Shown here: positions 1 to 7,985 of the stretch, one piece after another
Layout: each line of letters opens with the position of its first letter
Position numbering within the stretch: position 1 is the first letter of the stretch
Source: BP-191 sp035940575
GTDB lineage: Bacteria > Actinomycetota > Actinomycetes > BP-191
Direction: 5' to 3'
DNA: 64,000 nt
NCBI GenBank assembly: GCA_035940575.1
Contig: DASZER010000046.1
Coordinates: 1 to 64,000, forward strand
The notes under the pieces: model-generated
Database searches by the model: none
Told to the model about the DNA's origin: nothing
The model's input: only the letters and a program-made list of their open reading frames with translations
Program-made: the position numbers and the translations under genes

Positions 1-2
1 AC

Positions 3-146
3 GGCCCACTGTTCACCAGCGAACGAGCCCGACGAGCCGCGCTGCCAGCATGGCTACACGACTACAACCACCACCGGCCCCACACCGCGATCGGCAACGT
101 CCCGCCGATCACTCGCTTGACCAACCTCGCTGGTCAGTACAACTAG
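3..146 (+). mobile_element. 3' end of an IS481-type transposase (truncated by window edge)
   Basis: The frame starting at base 3 encodes 47 residues of the C-terminal end of an rve/DDE integrase-core transposase. The tail WLHDYNHHRPHTAIG followed by PPITRL and NLAGQYN is typical of IS481/IS3-like transposases, where this segment follows the catalytic glutamate. The 5' part lies outside the window, so it cannot be judged intact or active. It borders the low-GC restriction-like cassette, which supports this end being an insertion hotspot. Family assignment is fairly sure; the exact IS is unknown. Confidence 0.8.
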
Positions 147-176
147 GTCGGGGGCGCGAAGCGGTCCCGACCTAGT
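142..176 (+). terminator. Hairpin overlapping the transposase stop codon
   Basis: An 11-bp perfect inverted repeat (ACTAGGTCGGG paired with CCCGACCTAGT) with a 13-nt loop contains the transposase stop codon. Its place makes it a likely transcription stop for the IS gene. There is no T-tract, so termination is inferred. Confidence 0.5.
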
Positions 177-380
177 CCCACGACCGAGTCCACCCGAGCG
201 CAAAGCCGCAGGTAAGCGGGGGTGCGGCGGACACTTCAAGATCTTTTAGGGGTGCCCCGCAGGTTGCCTCGAACCTCGGTGACCCTGCGAGGCACCCTCC
301 AAGGCATTGAAAGTCGACATTCGAGAGCGTCGCGGCGGGAGCTTCGAGACTGGCTGAGAGCGCCGCGGGCCGCGCGTTCG

Positions 381-404
381 GCGGGCAGGCCGTGGCCTGC
401 CCGC
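381..404. repeat. Perfect 11-bp inverted repeat, 2-nt loop
   Basis: GCGGGCAGGCC is followed by GT and its exact complement GGCCTGCCCGC. This is a very stable hairpin on either strand. It lies about 135 bp beyond the 3' end of the methylase gene, so it may end that operon or belong to a mobile-element end. No T-run follows on either side. Confidence 0.7.
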
Positions 405-438
405 ATCACCTGACCGGAGGGGCCGCAGGGGCCCGCGG

Positions 439-489
439 GTCAAGACCCGGCCGAAGGCCGGCCGCGTAGCGGCGCGCAGCGGTCTTGAC
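439..489. repeat. Nested inverted repeat (outer 9 bp, inner 6 bp)
   Basis: The outer arms GTCAAGACC (439-447) and GGTCTTGAC (481-489) enclose an inner hairpin CCGGCC-GAA-GGCCGG (447-461). It lies 50 bp downstream of the methylase stop on the minus strand, a suitable place for a terminator, but it lacks a U-tract. It could also be a site used by the mobile element. Confidence 0.6.
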
Positions 490-539
490 GCGTGGGGGGC
501 GGCCCCTCACCCTGCGCGGCCCGCGGCGCTCGCCCCTGC

Positions 540-1688
540 CTAGCTGTGTTGATACGTCACGATCAACTCTTCACGCATCCGCAGCGCCAACGCTGATGTC
601 CCGCTCTCCGGCGGCGGCAGGTACCGACTCTGTGCCGGAATGGCGCGGACCTGCCTCTCCGCCCGTCGAAGCTGGCGGCGCATCGCGAGCCCATCCAGTA
701 GCCGCTCGATTGAGACCTCGACGCCACTCAGCCGCGCATCTGCGATGACGAACGAGGCGGAGCCATCGTGAGTGAGGACACGGGCGATTTCGGCGATCGC
801 GGCATCGAGGTCGATGGCGTACCGGTTCAGGATGCGCTCAGACCGCCTGGGGAGATGCCCCCCAACTGACGAAGTAACGATTGCAGCCAAGTCGTGACAG
901 GAGTCCACGCCAGCTTCGGCACCGATGTTCGAGCGCCGAAGTCCGCGAAGTTCCGAAACGGAATAGCCCATCCACACGAGGCTTAGGCGATGCCCACGAA
1001 GATAGTCAATCGCGACGAGGTAGGGTGGACTCGTTGTCACTGCATCGACAGACTTATCCGCGAGCGGCAGGCTTCGAGCATCTGCTCGCAGCGGAATGAA
1101 CATGCCGCGAAGCGGCCCTTCGCTCGCTCTGCGCGCAACGGCGGAGACAGCGGAAGGAAACTGCGAGAACGCGTCAACTGTTGCGGTGTCCCTCACGCGA
1201 TGCGGCCGTGAATGCGACACGTCTCGCGCAAGCGATACCCCATTATCCTTCGTTATGATGAGGCGCGAGAATGCACACCACAAGGGCGCGTGTAACGACG
1301 TGGGCGCACCCTCAATCTCCGCTGCCAGCCCAGCGAGCTTACGCTGTGCCTCTCGATCGAACCACCGATCGATGAACTTTTGCGTCTCGTCGTCAACGTT
1401 CGCCTCGACGTCGGAGTGGTGGCGCGCGCGCTCCAATACCTCTGCACCCGCTGCGACCAAGCCATCCCGATCGAATCCGCCGGCCGCCGTACGCGCTATC
1501 ACGATCGCGAGGGGGTCACTGTCACAGCCGTATGCGGTGTGACCCAACGCAGCGGCCGTAACCGGAAATGTCCCAGAGCCCATCATTGGGTCCAGGACTA
1601 TCGATTTCGGCTGCAGCGCCGCGATTCGATCGTCCACGACCTCGGGTGCCATGCGGGCCGGAAACGGGTGTACCGCAGGTCTCGTCAC
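540..1688 (-). CDS. Site-specific DNA methyltransferase (N6-adenine/N4-cytosine type)
   Basis: The 382-residue protein carries the SAM-binding motif I DPMMGSGT (residues 33-40), a motif II acidic stretch GCDSDP (54-59) and the catalytic motif IV TSPPY (219-223). The order I then IV is that of alpha/gamma amino-methyltransferases. The opening HPFPARMAPEVV is common in this class. The start overlaps the stop of the upstream GHKL-nuclease gene by 4 bp (ATGA), so the two are translationally coupled. Its likely role is to methylate host DNA, protecting it from or signalling to the partner. GC is lower than in the core genes, which suggests transfer. The target sequence cannot be told. Confidence 0.88.
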   Translation of the reverse strand: MTRPAVHPFPARMAPEVVDDRIAALQPKSIVLDPMMGSGTFPVTAAALGHTAYGCDSDPLAIVIARTAAGGFDRDGLVAAGAEVLERARHHSDVEANVDDETQKFIDRWFDREAQRKLAGLAAEIEGAPTSLHAPLWCAFSRLIITKDNGVSLARDVSHSRPHRVRDTATVDAFSQFPSAVSAVARRASEGPLRGMFIPLRADARSLPLADKSVDAVTTSPPYLVAIDYLRGHRLSLVWMGYSVSELRGLRRSNIGAEAGVDSCHDLAAIVTSSVGGHLPRRSERILNRYAIDLDAAIAEIARVLTHDGSASFVIADARLSGVEVSIERLLDGLAMRRQLRRAERQVRAIPAQSRYLPPPESGTSALALRMREELIVTYQHS

Positions 1689-4300
1689 GCGGTGCCCCCA
1701 CTTTCGGGCGGGCGTGGCATGGACGCAAGAAACTTTTCTGCAAGGCCAGGAGGATATTCGCCGAGCGTCTCGTAAAGTTCTCTCAAGAGCGCCTCTGGTG
1801 ATGCGTTAAGCGCGATGATGCGTCCATCGTGAAAGATCGTACGGGGCGCGAGCGCGGCCAAACCCCGTACCATCGCTGTCCACTGGTCTTCACCCAGGTC
1901 GAGACGCTCCCCGTGCGCTTCGAAGAGCGACCCTGCAAGACTCTCGATAGTTGTCGGCATCTTTCGTTCACTGTGTCGGACCAGCAGTTCGATAATCTCC
2001 TTTACCGGAGGCAGGGTTGCCGCATCCGCGGCCTCAACCGCATCCACAAAGGCACGCGACTCCTCCGGCGTCCGACTCTCGCTGAACAATTCCCGAAGTG
2101 TGAGTGGCGACACACGGCGTAACGGGAACAGCTCGATTAGGCGCGCGAGGTCTTCGATAGTTATCGGCGTGATCGCGTCATTGCGACAGACGTCTTTCAC
2201 GAGGCTATCGTCGATGCCGTCGCCCTGAAAGCCCGGAGCGACCAACAACGTGTACTGTGGCGCTACCGCCAGGCCGTGACGCTCTTGGGCCTTTTCACGA
2301 TGGACCCTTAGTACCGACGTCCGCGCGGTCCCCGCCGAGATACGCGGCGCCTTTTTGATTGGCGTCCCGGCACCATCGGTATCCCCTGCGATGGCGTGCG
2401 CCGCTCGTGCGCCACTCGACTTCGCATCGTAGGTAAGGGCATAAGTCTCGGTCGCACCAGCGCCACGATTTCCGAGACCCACGAGTGCCACACCGTCAGT
2501 GTCCCCGCTTCCGCTGACCCGTCGAACCGTAAATCCGAGCAGTTCGAGCGCGTCGGCGACGGCATCCTCGAGTTCTTTCTCCTTATCTGCGGCATCGCGA
2601 AGGTGCTTTGCCACGACAAGGGCCGACCGCGGGAAGCGTTGAACGAGCGCACGAAGGAACGCGTCTCGACGGCTCATGACCCGACGCACAACTTCGGCTG
2701 GAATATCTTCATCGAGCATGTAGGCTTCGGTGAGTAATTCGGTCAACCCAAGGAGTCGCAGCGGTTCGCCGACGCCCTTCATGTCGATATAGTTGCTGAT
2801 AAACGGGTGGGATTGATTCAGAATTGCGGCCTTGCGCTGCGGATCGTAGATGACAAGTCGGTCATCATCGCCGACGGGCTCGACCAAGACCGAACTGATA
2901 AGATCTTCGCCCTCGTCTAGAAGCGTTTCAGCATCATCAAGTTCGGCATCCTGAAGGCCCAAAACCTCGCGGACCGGCACCTCGCCGCTTGTGGCGCGCC
3001 GCAACATCCGGCGGAACGGTGCTTGCGTCAACGCGGGCGGTGGGTTCGCGATTCGCCCTTGCTTGTTCAACAGCGGTATGTGGTCTTTATCGTCCGCATC
3101 CGAGCTCACGACACGTGCACGGTTAAAGACCGCGAGCATGTATTTCTTGAGGTCAGCAAGTTCGGGCGACTCTTGAAGGCTTTCGCGCGGGCTCGCGATA
3201 AGGTGGTCGAGGTCGTCGGCGTCGATCTCCATGTGGAAGCGTGTTAGCGTTCCGTGACGCAACTCTGGCCCGACGTCGAACTCGGGATCATCGAAGTTGA
3301 TCAGTCTTTGCCGCACGCGCACGAAAAATCCGTGGCTGCGGCCCCAGTCTTCACTCTTCCCACGCTGCAGTGGCTGCTCGAACAACTGTGCCGATCCGTA
3401 GACGACCCCGGCCAAGGGGAGCCGCCAGGCCGGCACCTTCTTTCCGTCGATCGTCAGAGACGTTGATTCGCCGGGTTGGTTCGGAAGTTCGCTCTCTGAT
3501 TCCCCTATGCGAAATTGCCACTGGACTTTACCAGACGCTTTTGAAGGCACGACGGGCTTATCGTCCATTGTCAGGGCAAACGTGGGGTTCAGTGGCAATG
3601 CTGTCGAAAGGACCCAGCGCAAGCGGCCGCGTTGAATGTTCTGGGCCGTCGGCCTCAGCCGGGTAAGGATGGCGGCCGTCCAATGCGCTGTGCCCCCGTT
3701 CGCAAACAGTTGCTTGAGCACTTGCGGGTCGCGGGCGCTGTCCGGGAGAGCCCGCGTCAAGGTTTCCTGTGCTTCATCCCTCGTCAGCGACGCCACCGAA
3801 AGCGTTAGGTCCGCGGGTTGACTCATTGAGCCCTGGACGCGCTCATAGTCCATCGTCATCGCAAGGTACTCGTCGCCACGATGTACGACGTAGGTTAGCT
3901 CCCTAGCGAGGACATACGTTGCGAGCTTGCCAATTCCAAACTTCCCGATGGGGAGTCGGCCGCGTATGGGCTCGGTGTCTCGCTTCGTAGATTCGCCGAT
4001 CTGCCATAGGTCGCGCAGACCGGCCAGGTCCATCGACTCGCCGTCGTCAACGACAACGATAGTCGCCGTCGGGGCAGCCAGGTCGCTAGACAGGTAGACC
4101 CACACCCGTTCGGCACCAGCATCATAGGAGTTGGATACCAACTCCTCGAACGTCTTATTGGGCGAACTATAGAGGCCCTCCGAGAACCGCTCGATGATGC
4201 GCAGCGAGATGCGGACCGTGACGGCATCAACCGCACGGTCGCCGCCGTCGACGAAGCCAGCGACGGGGACCGCGGTCGACGTCGGCGGGGTCGCGGTCAC
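1685..4300 (-). CDS. GHKL (HSP90/MutL/MORC-like) ATPase with C-terminal PD-(D/E)XK-like nuclease domain
   Basis: This 871-residue protein begins with a GHKL ATP-binding fold: N-box EELVSNSYDAG (52-62), motif VVDDGESM (83-90) and glycine-rich lid GRLPIGKFGIGK (114-125). That set marks HSP90/MutL/MORC-type ATPases rather than histidine kinases, for no H-box or receiver is seen. Near residues 573-725 lies a fold matching PD-(D/E)XK nucleases: ELEDAVADALELLGF, then D602 in GDTDGVAL, then D625-A-K627 in YALTYDAKSS. A helical tail follows. The GTG start has a good GGAGGT site. The next gene, a methylase, overlaps by 4 bp. The pair fits a GHKL-driven restriction or defence system; the nuclease call rests on motif reading only. 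Confidence 0.75.
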   Translation of the reverse strand: MTATPPTSTAVPVAGFVDGGDRAVDAVTVRISLRIIERFSEGLYSSPNKTFEELVSNSYDAGAERVWVYLSSDLAAPTATIVVVDDGESMDLAGLRDLWQIGESTKRDTEPIRGRLPIGKFGIGKLATYVLARELTYVVHRGDEYLAMTMDYERVQGSMSQPADLTLSVASLTRDEAQETLTRALPDSARDPQVLKQLFANGGTAHWTAAILTRLRPTAQNIQRGRLRWVLSTALPLNPTFALTMDDKPVVPSKASGKVQWQFRIGESESELPNQPGESTSLTIDGKKVPAWRLPLAGVVYGSAQLFEQPLQRGKSEDWGRSHGFFVRVRQRLINFDDPEFDVGPELRHGTLTRFHMEIDADDLDHLIASPRESLQESPELADLKKYMLAVFNRARVVSSDADDKDHIPLLNKQGRIANPPPALTQAPFRRMLRRATSGEVPVREVLGLQDAELDDAETLLDEGEDLISSVLVEPVGDDDRLVIYDPQRKAAILNQSHPFISNYIDMKGVGEPLRLLGLTELLTEAYMLDEDIPAEVVRRVMSRRDAFLRALVQRFPRSALVVAKHLRDAADKEKELEDAVADALELLGFTVRRVSGSGDTDGVALVGLGNRGAGATETYALTYDAKSSGARAAHAIAGDTDGAGTPIKKAPRISAGTARTSVLRVHREKAQERHGLAVAPQYTLLVAPGFQGDGIDDSLVKDVCRNDAITPITIEDLARLIELFPLRRVSPLTLRELFSESRTPEESRAFVDAVEAADAATLPPVKEIIELLVRHSERKMPTTIESLAGSLFEAHGERLDLGEDQWTAMVRGLAALAPRTIFHDGRIIALNASPEALLRELYETLGEYPPGLAEKFLASMPRPPESGGTA

Positions 4301-4745
4301 CAGTCACCTCCAAGCGGTCTGTCCGCGCGAACGCAACGGACGAAGCGTGCTAGACGATCAGCCTAGCCGGGCGGTGCGACAAGAACGCTTCGTGCCTCGG
4401 GTCAGATCGCGCCGTTGGCGCGTCGATGCATGCGCGCAATCTCCTCGCAGCGTTGTCGGACTGATGTTGTGGGCCAGATGTGGGCCGGAGCCACGCGGCG
4501 CGACGGCGCGTAGGCGCACAGCACGGCCCTGACCTGCGGTTTCGTCCACAACTTGGCCGTGGCTGCTTGACCAGGGCTAGGTGAGGAACTGGATATGACC
4601 GACGCGGGGCCGCCGCGGCCCCTGCTCGCTCGGAGGCGTTTGCACAGGTCAGAGGCTAGATCACGTCCCGTCGGGTGTCGTCTCGTGCTATCGAGAGTGC
4701 CTGACGCCTGCCCACGCCCGGAGGTGAGCGATCAATACGGCGACG
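4301..4745. other. Intergenic region upstream of the GHKL operon
   Basis: No supported gene is seen. It must hold the promoter of the leftward GHKL-nuclease/methylase operon and that of the rightward membrane protein gene. The ribosome site GGAGGT for the GHKL gene sits at 4306-4311 on the minus strand. No clear -10/-35 pair, tRNA or attachment site was recognised. Confidence 0.5.
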
Positions 4746-5183
4746 ATGGCGGCTGTGGTCGCGGCCGTCATGGCAGTGCTGATGTTCGCGTACATGCTCG
4801 GCGAGCGACGACGAGAGGACCGGCCGCGTCTTCATGTCGCCGTCGGTGCCGACGGATCAGGCCTTGTCGTGTGGAACGTGGGGCCCGGGCACGCGACCGA
4901 CGTCAATGTCGTCGTCTCGTACTCGGGCCACGACCTGCCGACCATCACACGGACCGAGCTCGACCAGCTCGTCGCGATCGCGCCGCAGGCTCTGATCGCG
5001 TTGCGCCTCCGACCATTCGGCGAGGAGCTGGCCCTTCACCAGATCGAGTCGACGTTCTACGAGCTCGCCTTCGAGATCGCGTGCCGGGACGTCCGTGGTC
5101 GCCTACGTCGGTTCACGCAGTCGCTGGTCCTGCCGTTGCCGTCCCGCCCGCCTCACCCAGGAGGTGAGCCACGAGACCCGTGA
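4746..5183 (+). CDS. Small single-pass membrane protein of unknown function
   Basis: The 145-residue product starts with one hydrophobic helix (AAVVAAVMAVLMFAYML), followed by a basic stop-transfer stretch RRREDR and a soluble beta-rich domain without a family I recognise. The topology is therefore an N-terminal anchor with a cytoplasmic or exported domain. Its 3' end overlaps the convergent gene at 5113-5982 by 71 bp, which is unusual here and lowers confidence in this reading frame or in the neighbour's true end. Confidence 0.5.
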   Translation: MAAVVAAVMAVLMFAYMLGERRREDRPRLHVAVGADGSGLVVWNVGPGHATDVNVVVSYSGHDLPTITRTELDQLVAIAPQALIALRLRPFGEELALHQIESTFYELAFEIACRDVRGRLRRFTQSLVLPLPSRPPHPGGEPRDP

Positions 5184-5982
5184 GCTCGCGGAGCGACAGC
5201 TGGTTCTCCTGGGCGAGCGCCGCGGCACGGTCGAGGTGCCGTTCCGCATCGGCGGGCCGGGAGCGGAGACACCAGCGCGCGGAGACGAGGTGCAGGTTGT
5301 AGTGCGCGGCGCCGTACACGGCCGCACCGGCGGGAAGCAGGAGGGCCTCGGCCTCCAAGACCAGTGACTCGATCCGCCCGTCGTCGCCACCGCTGTCCAG
5401 CAGGTGCCGTCCGAGATCGAGTCGGCGGACCGCCCGCATCCCCGTGCTGTCGTACCTGTCGGACGCGACGATCAGCCGGTGCTCGTCGTACGCGGCGCAC
5501 GCGGCGACCGCATCGCCCTCGCGGGCTGCCAGCTGCGCCTCCATCGTCCGCTGCTCGATCCGGAGGCGACCGTACGGCGAGCCGGCCAGGGCCGCGTTGC
5601 GCCGTACGAGGTACCGCGCGCTCCTCAATGGCCCGTGCTTGACGAAGGTCGACGCGACCGCGATGTCCAGCCGTCCCGCGCGGTACGCGAGGTTGTGCAG
5701 CCGCGTACGCGCGAAGAGTCGCCGCGCCGCCGCCGCGTACGCGGCCGTCGCGGCGGGAGCCCCTTGATGCCGTGCGACACCGGCGATGTTCTCGTAGCCG
5801 ACCGCCGCGACCTCCGTGACGACCTCCTCGCGCACGGCGCCTTTCGACGTCAGCACGTGCAGCGTTCGCAGGGCCTGTCTCGTCGTCGTATCGACGCGAG
5901 CGAGGTCGCGGCACACCCACAGGTCGACATTGGCGTCACGAATCGCGCGAACCGCCTCGTCCACGGCCTTTCCGCTTCTCAT
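5113..5982 (-). CDS. Alpha-helical repeat (TPR-like) protein, unknown function
   Basis: The 289-residue protein is almost entirely helical, with repeated AA..L..A patterns such as YAAAARRLFARTRLHNLAYRAG and EREGD-type turns that look like degenerate tetratricopeptide repeats. No signal peptide or catalytic motif is visible. Its ATG begins 2 bp before the stop of the glycosyltransferase-like gene upstream, so both are probably one transcript. A scaffold or regulatory role for the glycosyltransferase is inference from position only. Confidence 0.6.
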   Translation of the reverse strand: MRSGKAVDEAVRAIRDANVDLWVCRDLARVDTTTRQALRTLHVLTSKGAVREEVVTEVAAVGYENIAGVARHQGAPAATAAYAAAARRLFARTRLHNLAYRAGRLDIAVASTFVKHGPLRSARYLVRRNAALAGSPYGRLRIEQRTMEAQLAAREGDAVAACAAYDEHRLIVASDRYDSTGMRAVRRLDLGRHLLDSGGDDGRIESLVLEAEALLLPAGAAVYGAAHYNLHLVSARWCLRSRPADAERHLDRAAALAQENQLSLRELTGLVAHLLGEAGGTATAGPATA

Positions 5983-5983
5983 C

Positions 5984-6667
5984 TCACCAGCTCCCGCGAG
6001 GCGTCGGAACGTCGCTCTCCTGGACCGCGGCACCCGCCAGCGAGGCAAGCGTTCGGTGCGCCTGGTCGATACCGCGCGTGAAGTGGGCGAGTACGACGTG
6101 GTCGTGGGCACGACGGCCGTAGTGGAGAAAGTTGTACCGCTGCGGCAGCCAGCGAATCCTGACCGCACCGCGATGAGCCGCCACGTTGAGCAGCGACTGG
6201 TCGAGCAGCCGGAACTCCTGCGGCGCGTCGCGCCACAGCGCGCGTGCGTAGCGGAACATCCCGGCGTGTGCGGCACGGTTCGCGATGAACATCCCCGCGT
6301 TGAAGTACCGGACCCGTGGCACGCCGAGACCGTGCTCCCGATCGCCGATGAACCTGTCGCGAACGGCCACCAGCGCCGGCTCGTCGAGCAGCTGCGCCAA
6401 GTCCCACTCCCGGAGCACGACCACGTCCGGGTCGAAGAAGACGATCCGATCGCTGCCGACGATGTCGAACAGGTACAGCTTCGCGAGGGTGGGGTGGGCC
6501 AGCTCGATTCCCCTGACGTCACGGTCGTCGAGAACCCGGGTGCGTACGCGTGTCATCTGCTCGAATCGCGCCGCCGCCATCTCGGCGGTGTTCCGGTAGC
6601 GCCCGATTCCCAGAGTTACCGCGACGACCGAAGAGTCCACGTGAGCCCCGTTCACGAGGGCGCACAT
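5984..6667 (-). CDS. Glycosyltransferase family 8-like protein
   Basis: The product resembles GT8 glycosyltransferases: a short N-terminal strand (VVAVTLG), a segment LAHPTLAKLYLFDI, and the metal-binding DxD motif in VFFDPDVVVL. Further on come YFNAGMFIAN and DQSLLNVAA, which match the GT8 acceptor-side motifs (FNAG, DQ). It would transfer a sugar from a nucleotide-sugar to an unknown acceptor. I chose the ATG at 6667, which leaves about 227 residues; a start at 6754 is possible but would overlap the MFS gene by 35 bp. Confidence 0.72.
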   Translation of the reverse strand: MCALVNGAHVDSSVVAVTLGIGRYRNTAEMAAARFEQMTRVRTRVLDDRDVRGIELAHPTLAKLYLFDIVGSDRIVFFDPDVVVLREWDLAQLLDEPALVAVRDRFIGDREHGLGVPRVRYFNAGMFIANRAAHAGMFRYARALWRDAPQEFRLLDQSLLNVAAHRGAVRIRWLPQRYNFLHYGRRAHDHVVLAHFTRGIDQAHRTLASLAGAAVQESDVPTPRGSW

Positions 6668-6719
6668 GGCGCCGCACGTTCTCCCGATTATGTGGCCGGT
6701 CCGCAGGGGCGACAACAGG

Positions 6720-7925
6720 TCATCCGGAGACGCCGCGGGAGAGCGCGGCGACAACGGCGAGTGATGCCGCCGCGGCTGCGAGGCCGCCCGTGAGGAGAAC
6801 GGCTGCGACGCCCGCTGAGGCGGCCAGTGCGCCTACGGCGGCGATGCCGACGGGCAGGAGGCTCCCGCTCACGAGCCAGTCGACGGAGGAGACGCGGCCT
6901 AGGAGGTTGGGCGGGACGTTCTCCTGGAGGGCGGACGTCCAGTAGACGTTGCCGAGCTCCAGGAGGAAGCCGGCCGCGGCGAGGGCCGAGGCGGCCAGGA
7001 CGAGGGACGAGACAAGACCGAGGGCGGCGACGGACGCGCCGGCCACGGCGAACGACACGTGCGTCGCGACGACGAGGCGGCGGGGCGTTCGCGACGACGC
7101 GGCGACGACCGCCGCGACGGCGCCGCCGACGCCCTCCACCGCGAGCAGGAGACCCAGTGCGCGGGCGCCGAGGCCGAGGTGCGAACGCACGTACACGGGA
7201 ACGAGCACGGCGAGCGGAGCGCTGACGCCGAGGTTCAGCACGGCGAACGACGCGAGCGAGATACGCAGCCAACGCCGCCGAGCGCAGAACGCCACCCCCT
7301 CGCGCAGCCCCTCGAACGCCGAGGCCGACGCGCCGACGGGGCGGCGCGCGACGCGCAGCAGCGAGAGGCACGCCGCGCTGACCAGGAACGACACGGCGTC
7401 GGCGGCGAAGGCGGGCGCGGTGCCGTACGACGCCACGAGCAGGCCGCCGAGCGCGGGTCCCGCGAGGCGGCCGGCGGTGAGCTTGCCGATGGTGTTGAGC
7501 GAGTTCGCCCGCACGAGCAGGTCGCGCGGGACGACGTCGGGCAGCAACGCCGCCGACGCCGGAAGGAAGAAGCCGGACGCCGCGCCGGCGACGGCGCCGG
7601 CCAGGGCGAGGTGCCAGACGCGCAGCACGTCGAGCGTCGCGAGCAGGGCGACGCCGCCAACGGCAACGGCCTGGACGAGGTCGCAGACGACGAGGGTGGC
7701 GCGGCGCGAACGCCGGTCGCTGACGACGCCACCGGCGAGCAGCAGCGCGGTCGACGGTACGAACGTCGCGACGAGCACGAGGGACAGCGCGCGCGACCCG
7801 CCGAGCGACAGCGCCTCCCACGCGAGGGCGACGGTGAACACGCCGTTGCCGACGAGGGAGACGGTCTGGCCGGCCCACAGGAGCGCGAAGCTCCTGACGC
7901 GCAACGGCGCGAGGGCGCGGGTCAT
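6720..7925 (-). CDS. Major facilitator superfamily exporter
   Basis: The 401-residue protein is hydrophobic throughout, with about 12 predicted membrane helices. The loop after helix 2 reads GGVVSDRRSRR, the MFS motif A, and NSLNTIGKLTAGRLAGPALGG is typical of the MFS_3/enterobactin-exporter subgroup. It probably exports a small molecule or drug with proton antiport. It lies upstream of the GT8-like gene on the same strand with a 52-bp gap. The substrate is unknown. Confidence 0.85.
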   Translation of the reverse strand: MTRALAPLRVRSFALLWAGQTVSLVGNGVFTVALAWEALSLGGSRALSLVLVATFVPSTALLLAGGVVSDRRSRRATLVVCDLVQAVAVGGVALLATLDVLRVWHLALAGAVAGAASGFFLPASAALLPDVVPRDLLVRANSLNTIGKLTAGRLAGPALGGLLVASYGTAPAFAADAVSFLVSAACLSLLRVARRPVGASASAFEGLREGVAFCARRRWLRISLASFAVLNLGVSAPLAVLVPVYVRSHLGLGARALGLLLAVEGVGGAVAAVVAASSRTPRRLVVATHVSFAVAGASVAALGLVSSLVLAASALAAAGFLLELGNVYWTSALQENVPPNLLGRVSSVDWLVSGSLLPVGIAAVGALAASAGVAAVLLTGGLAAAAASLAVVAALSRGVSG

Positions 7926-7985
7926 GCGACAAGGGGTACCACCGCGAAAGGCGGAGGGAGCGCGCGTTCGCCGAGGGCGGAAGCG

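Larger units (their letters stand above)
147..539. other. Non-coding, hairpin-rich stretch between IS remnant and methylase
   Basis: No convincing gene is seen. The stretch holds two strong inverted repeats (381-404 and 439-489, listed separately) and GC-rich strings such as GGGGCCGCAGGGG that recall the dispersed element at 16.6 and 42.9 kb. It probably contains the right end of the IS and the 3' untranslated region of the methylase operon. No IS terminal repeat could be identified with confidence. Confidence 0.5.

Noticed and set aside
1685..4300. Reading the GHKL protein as a sensor histidine kinase
   Set aside because: No H-box, HAMP or receiver partner is present. The N-box and lid resemble HSP90/MutL, and a nuclease-like region and a methylase follow.
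4595..5167. A 190-codon plus-strand frame overlapping the small membrane protein
   Set aside because: It is Arg/Pro-rich without helices or motifs. The overlapping frame at 4746 has a clear membrane helix.
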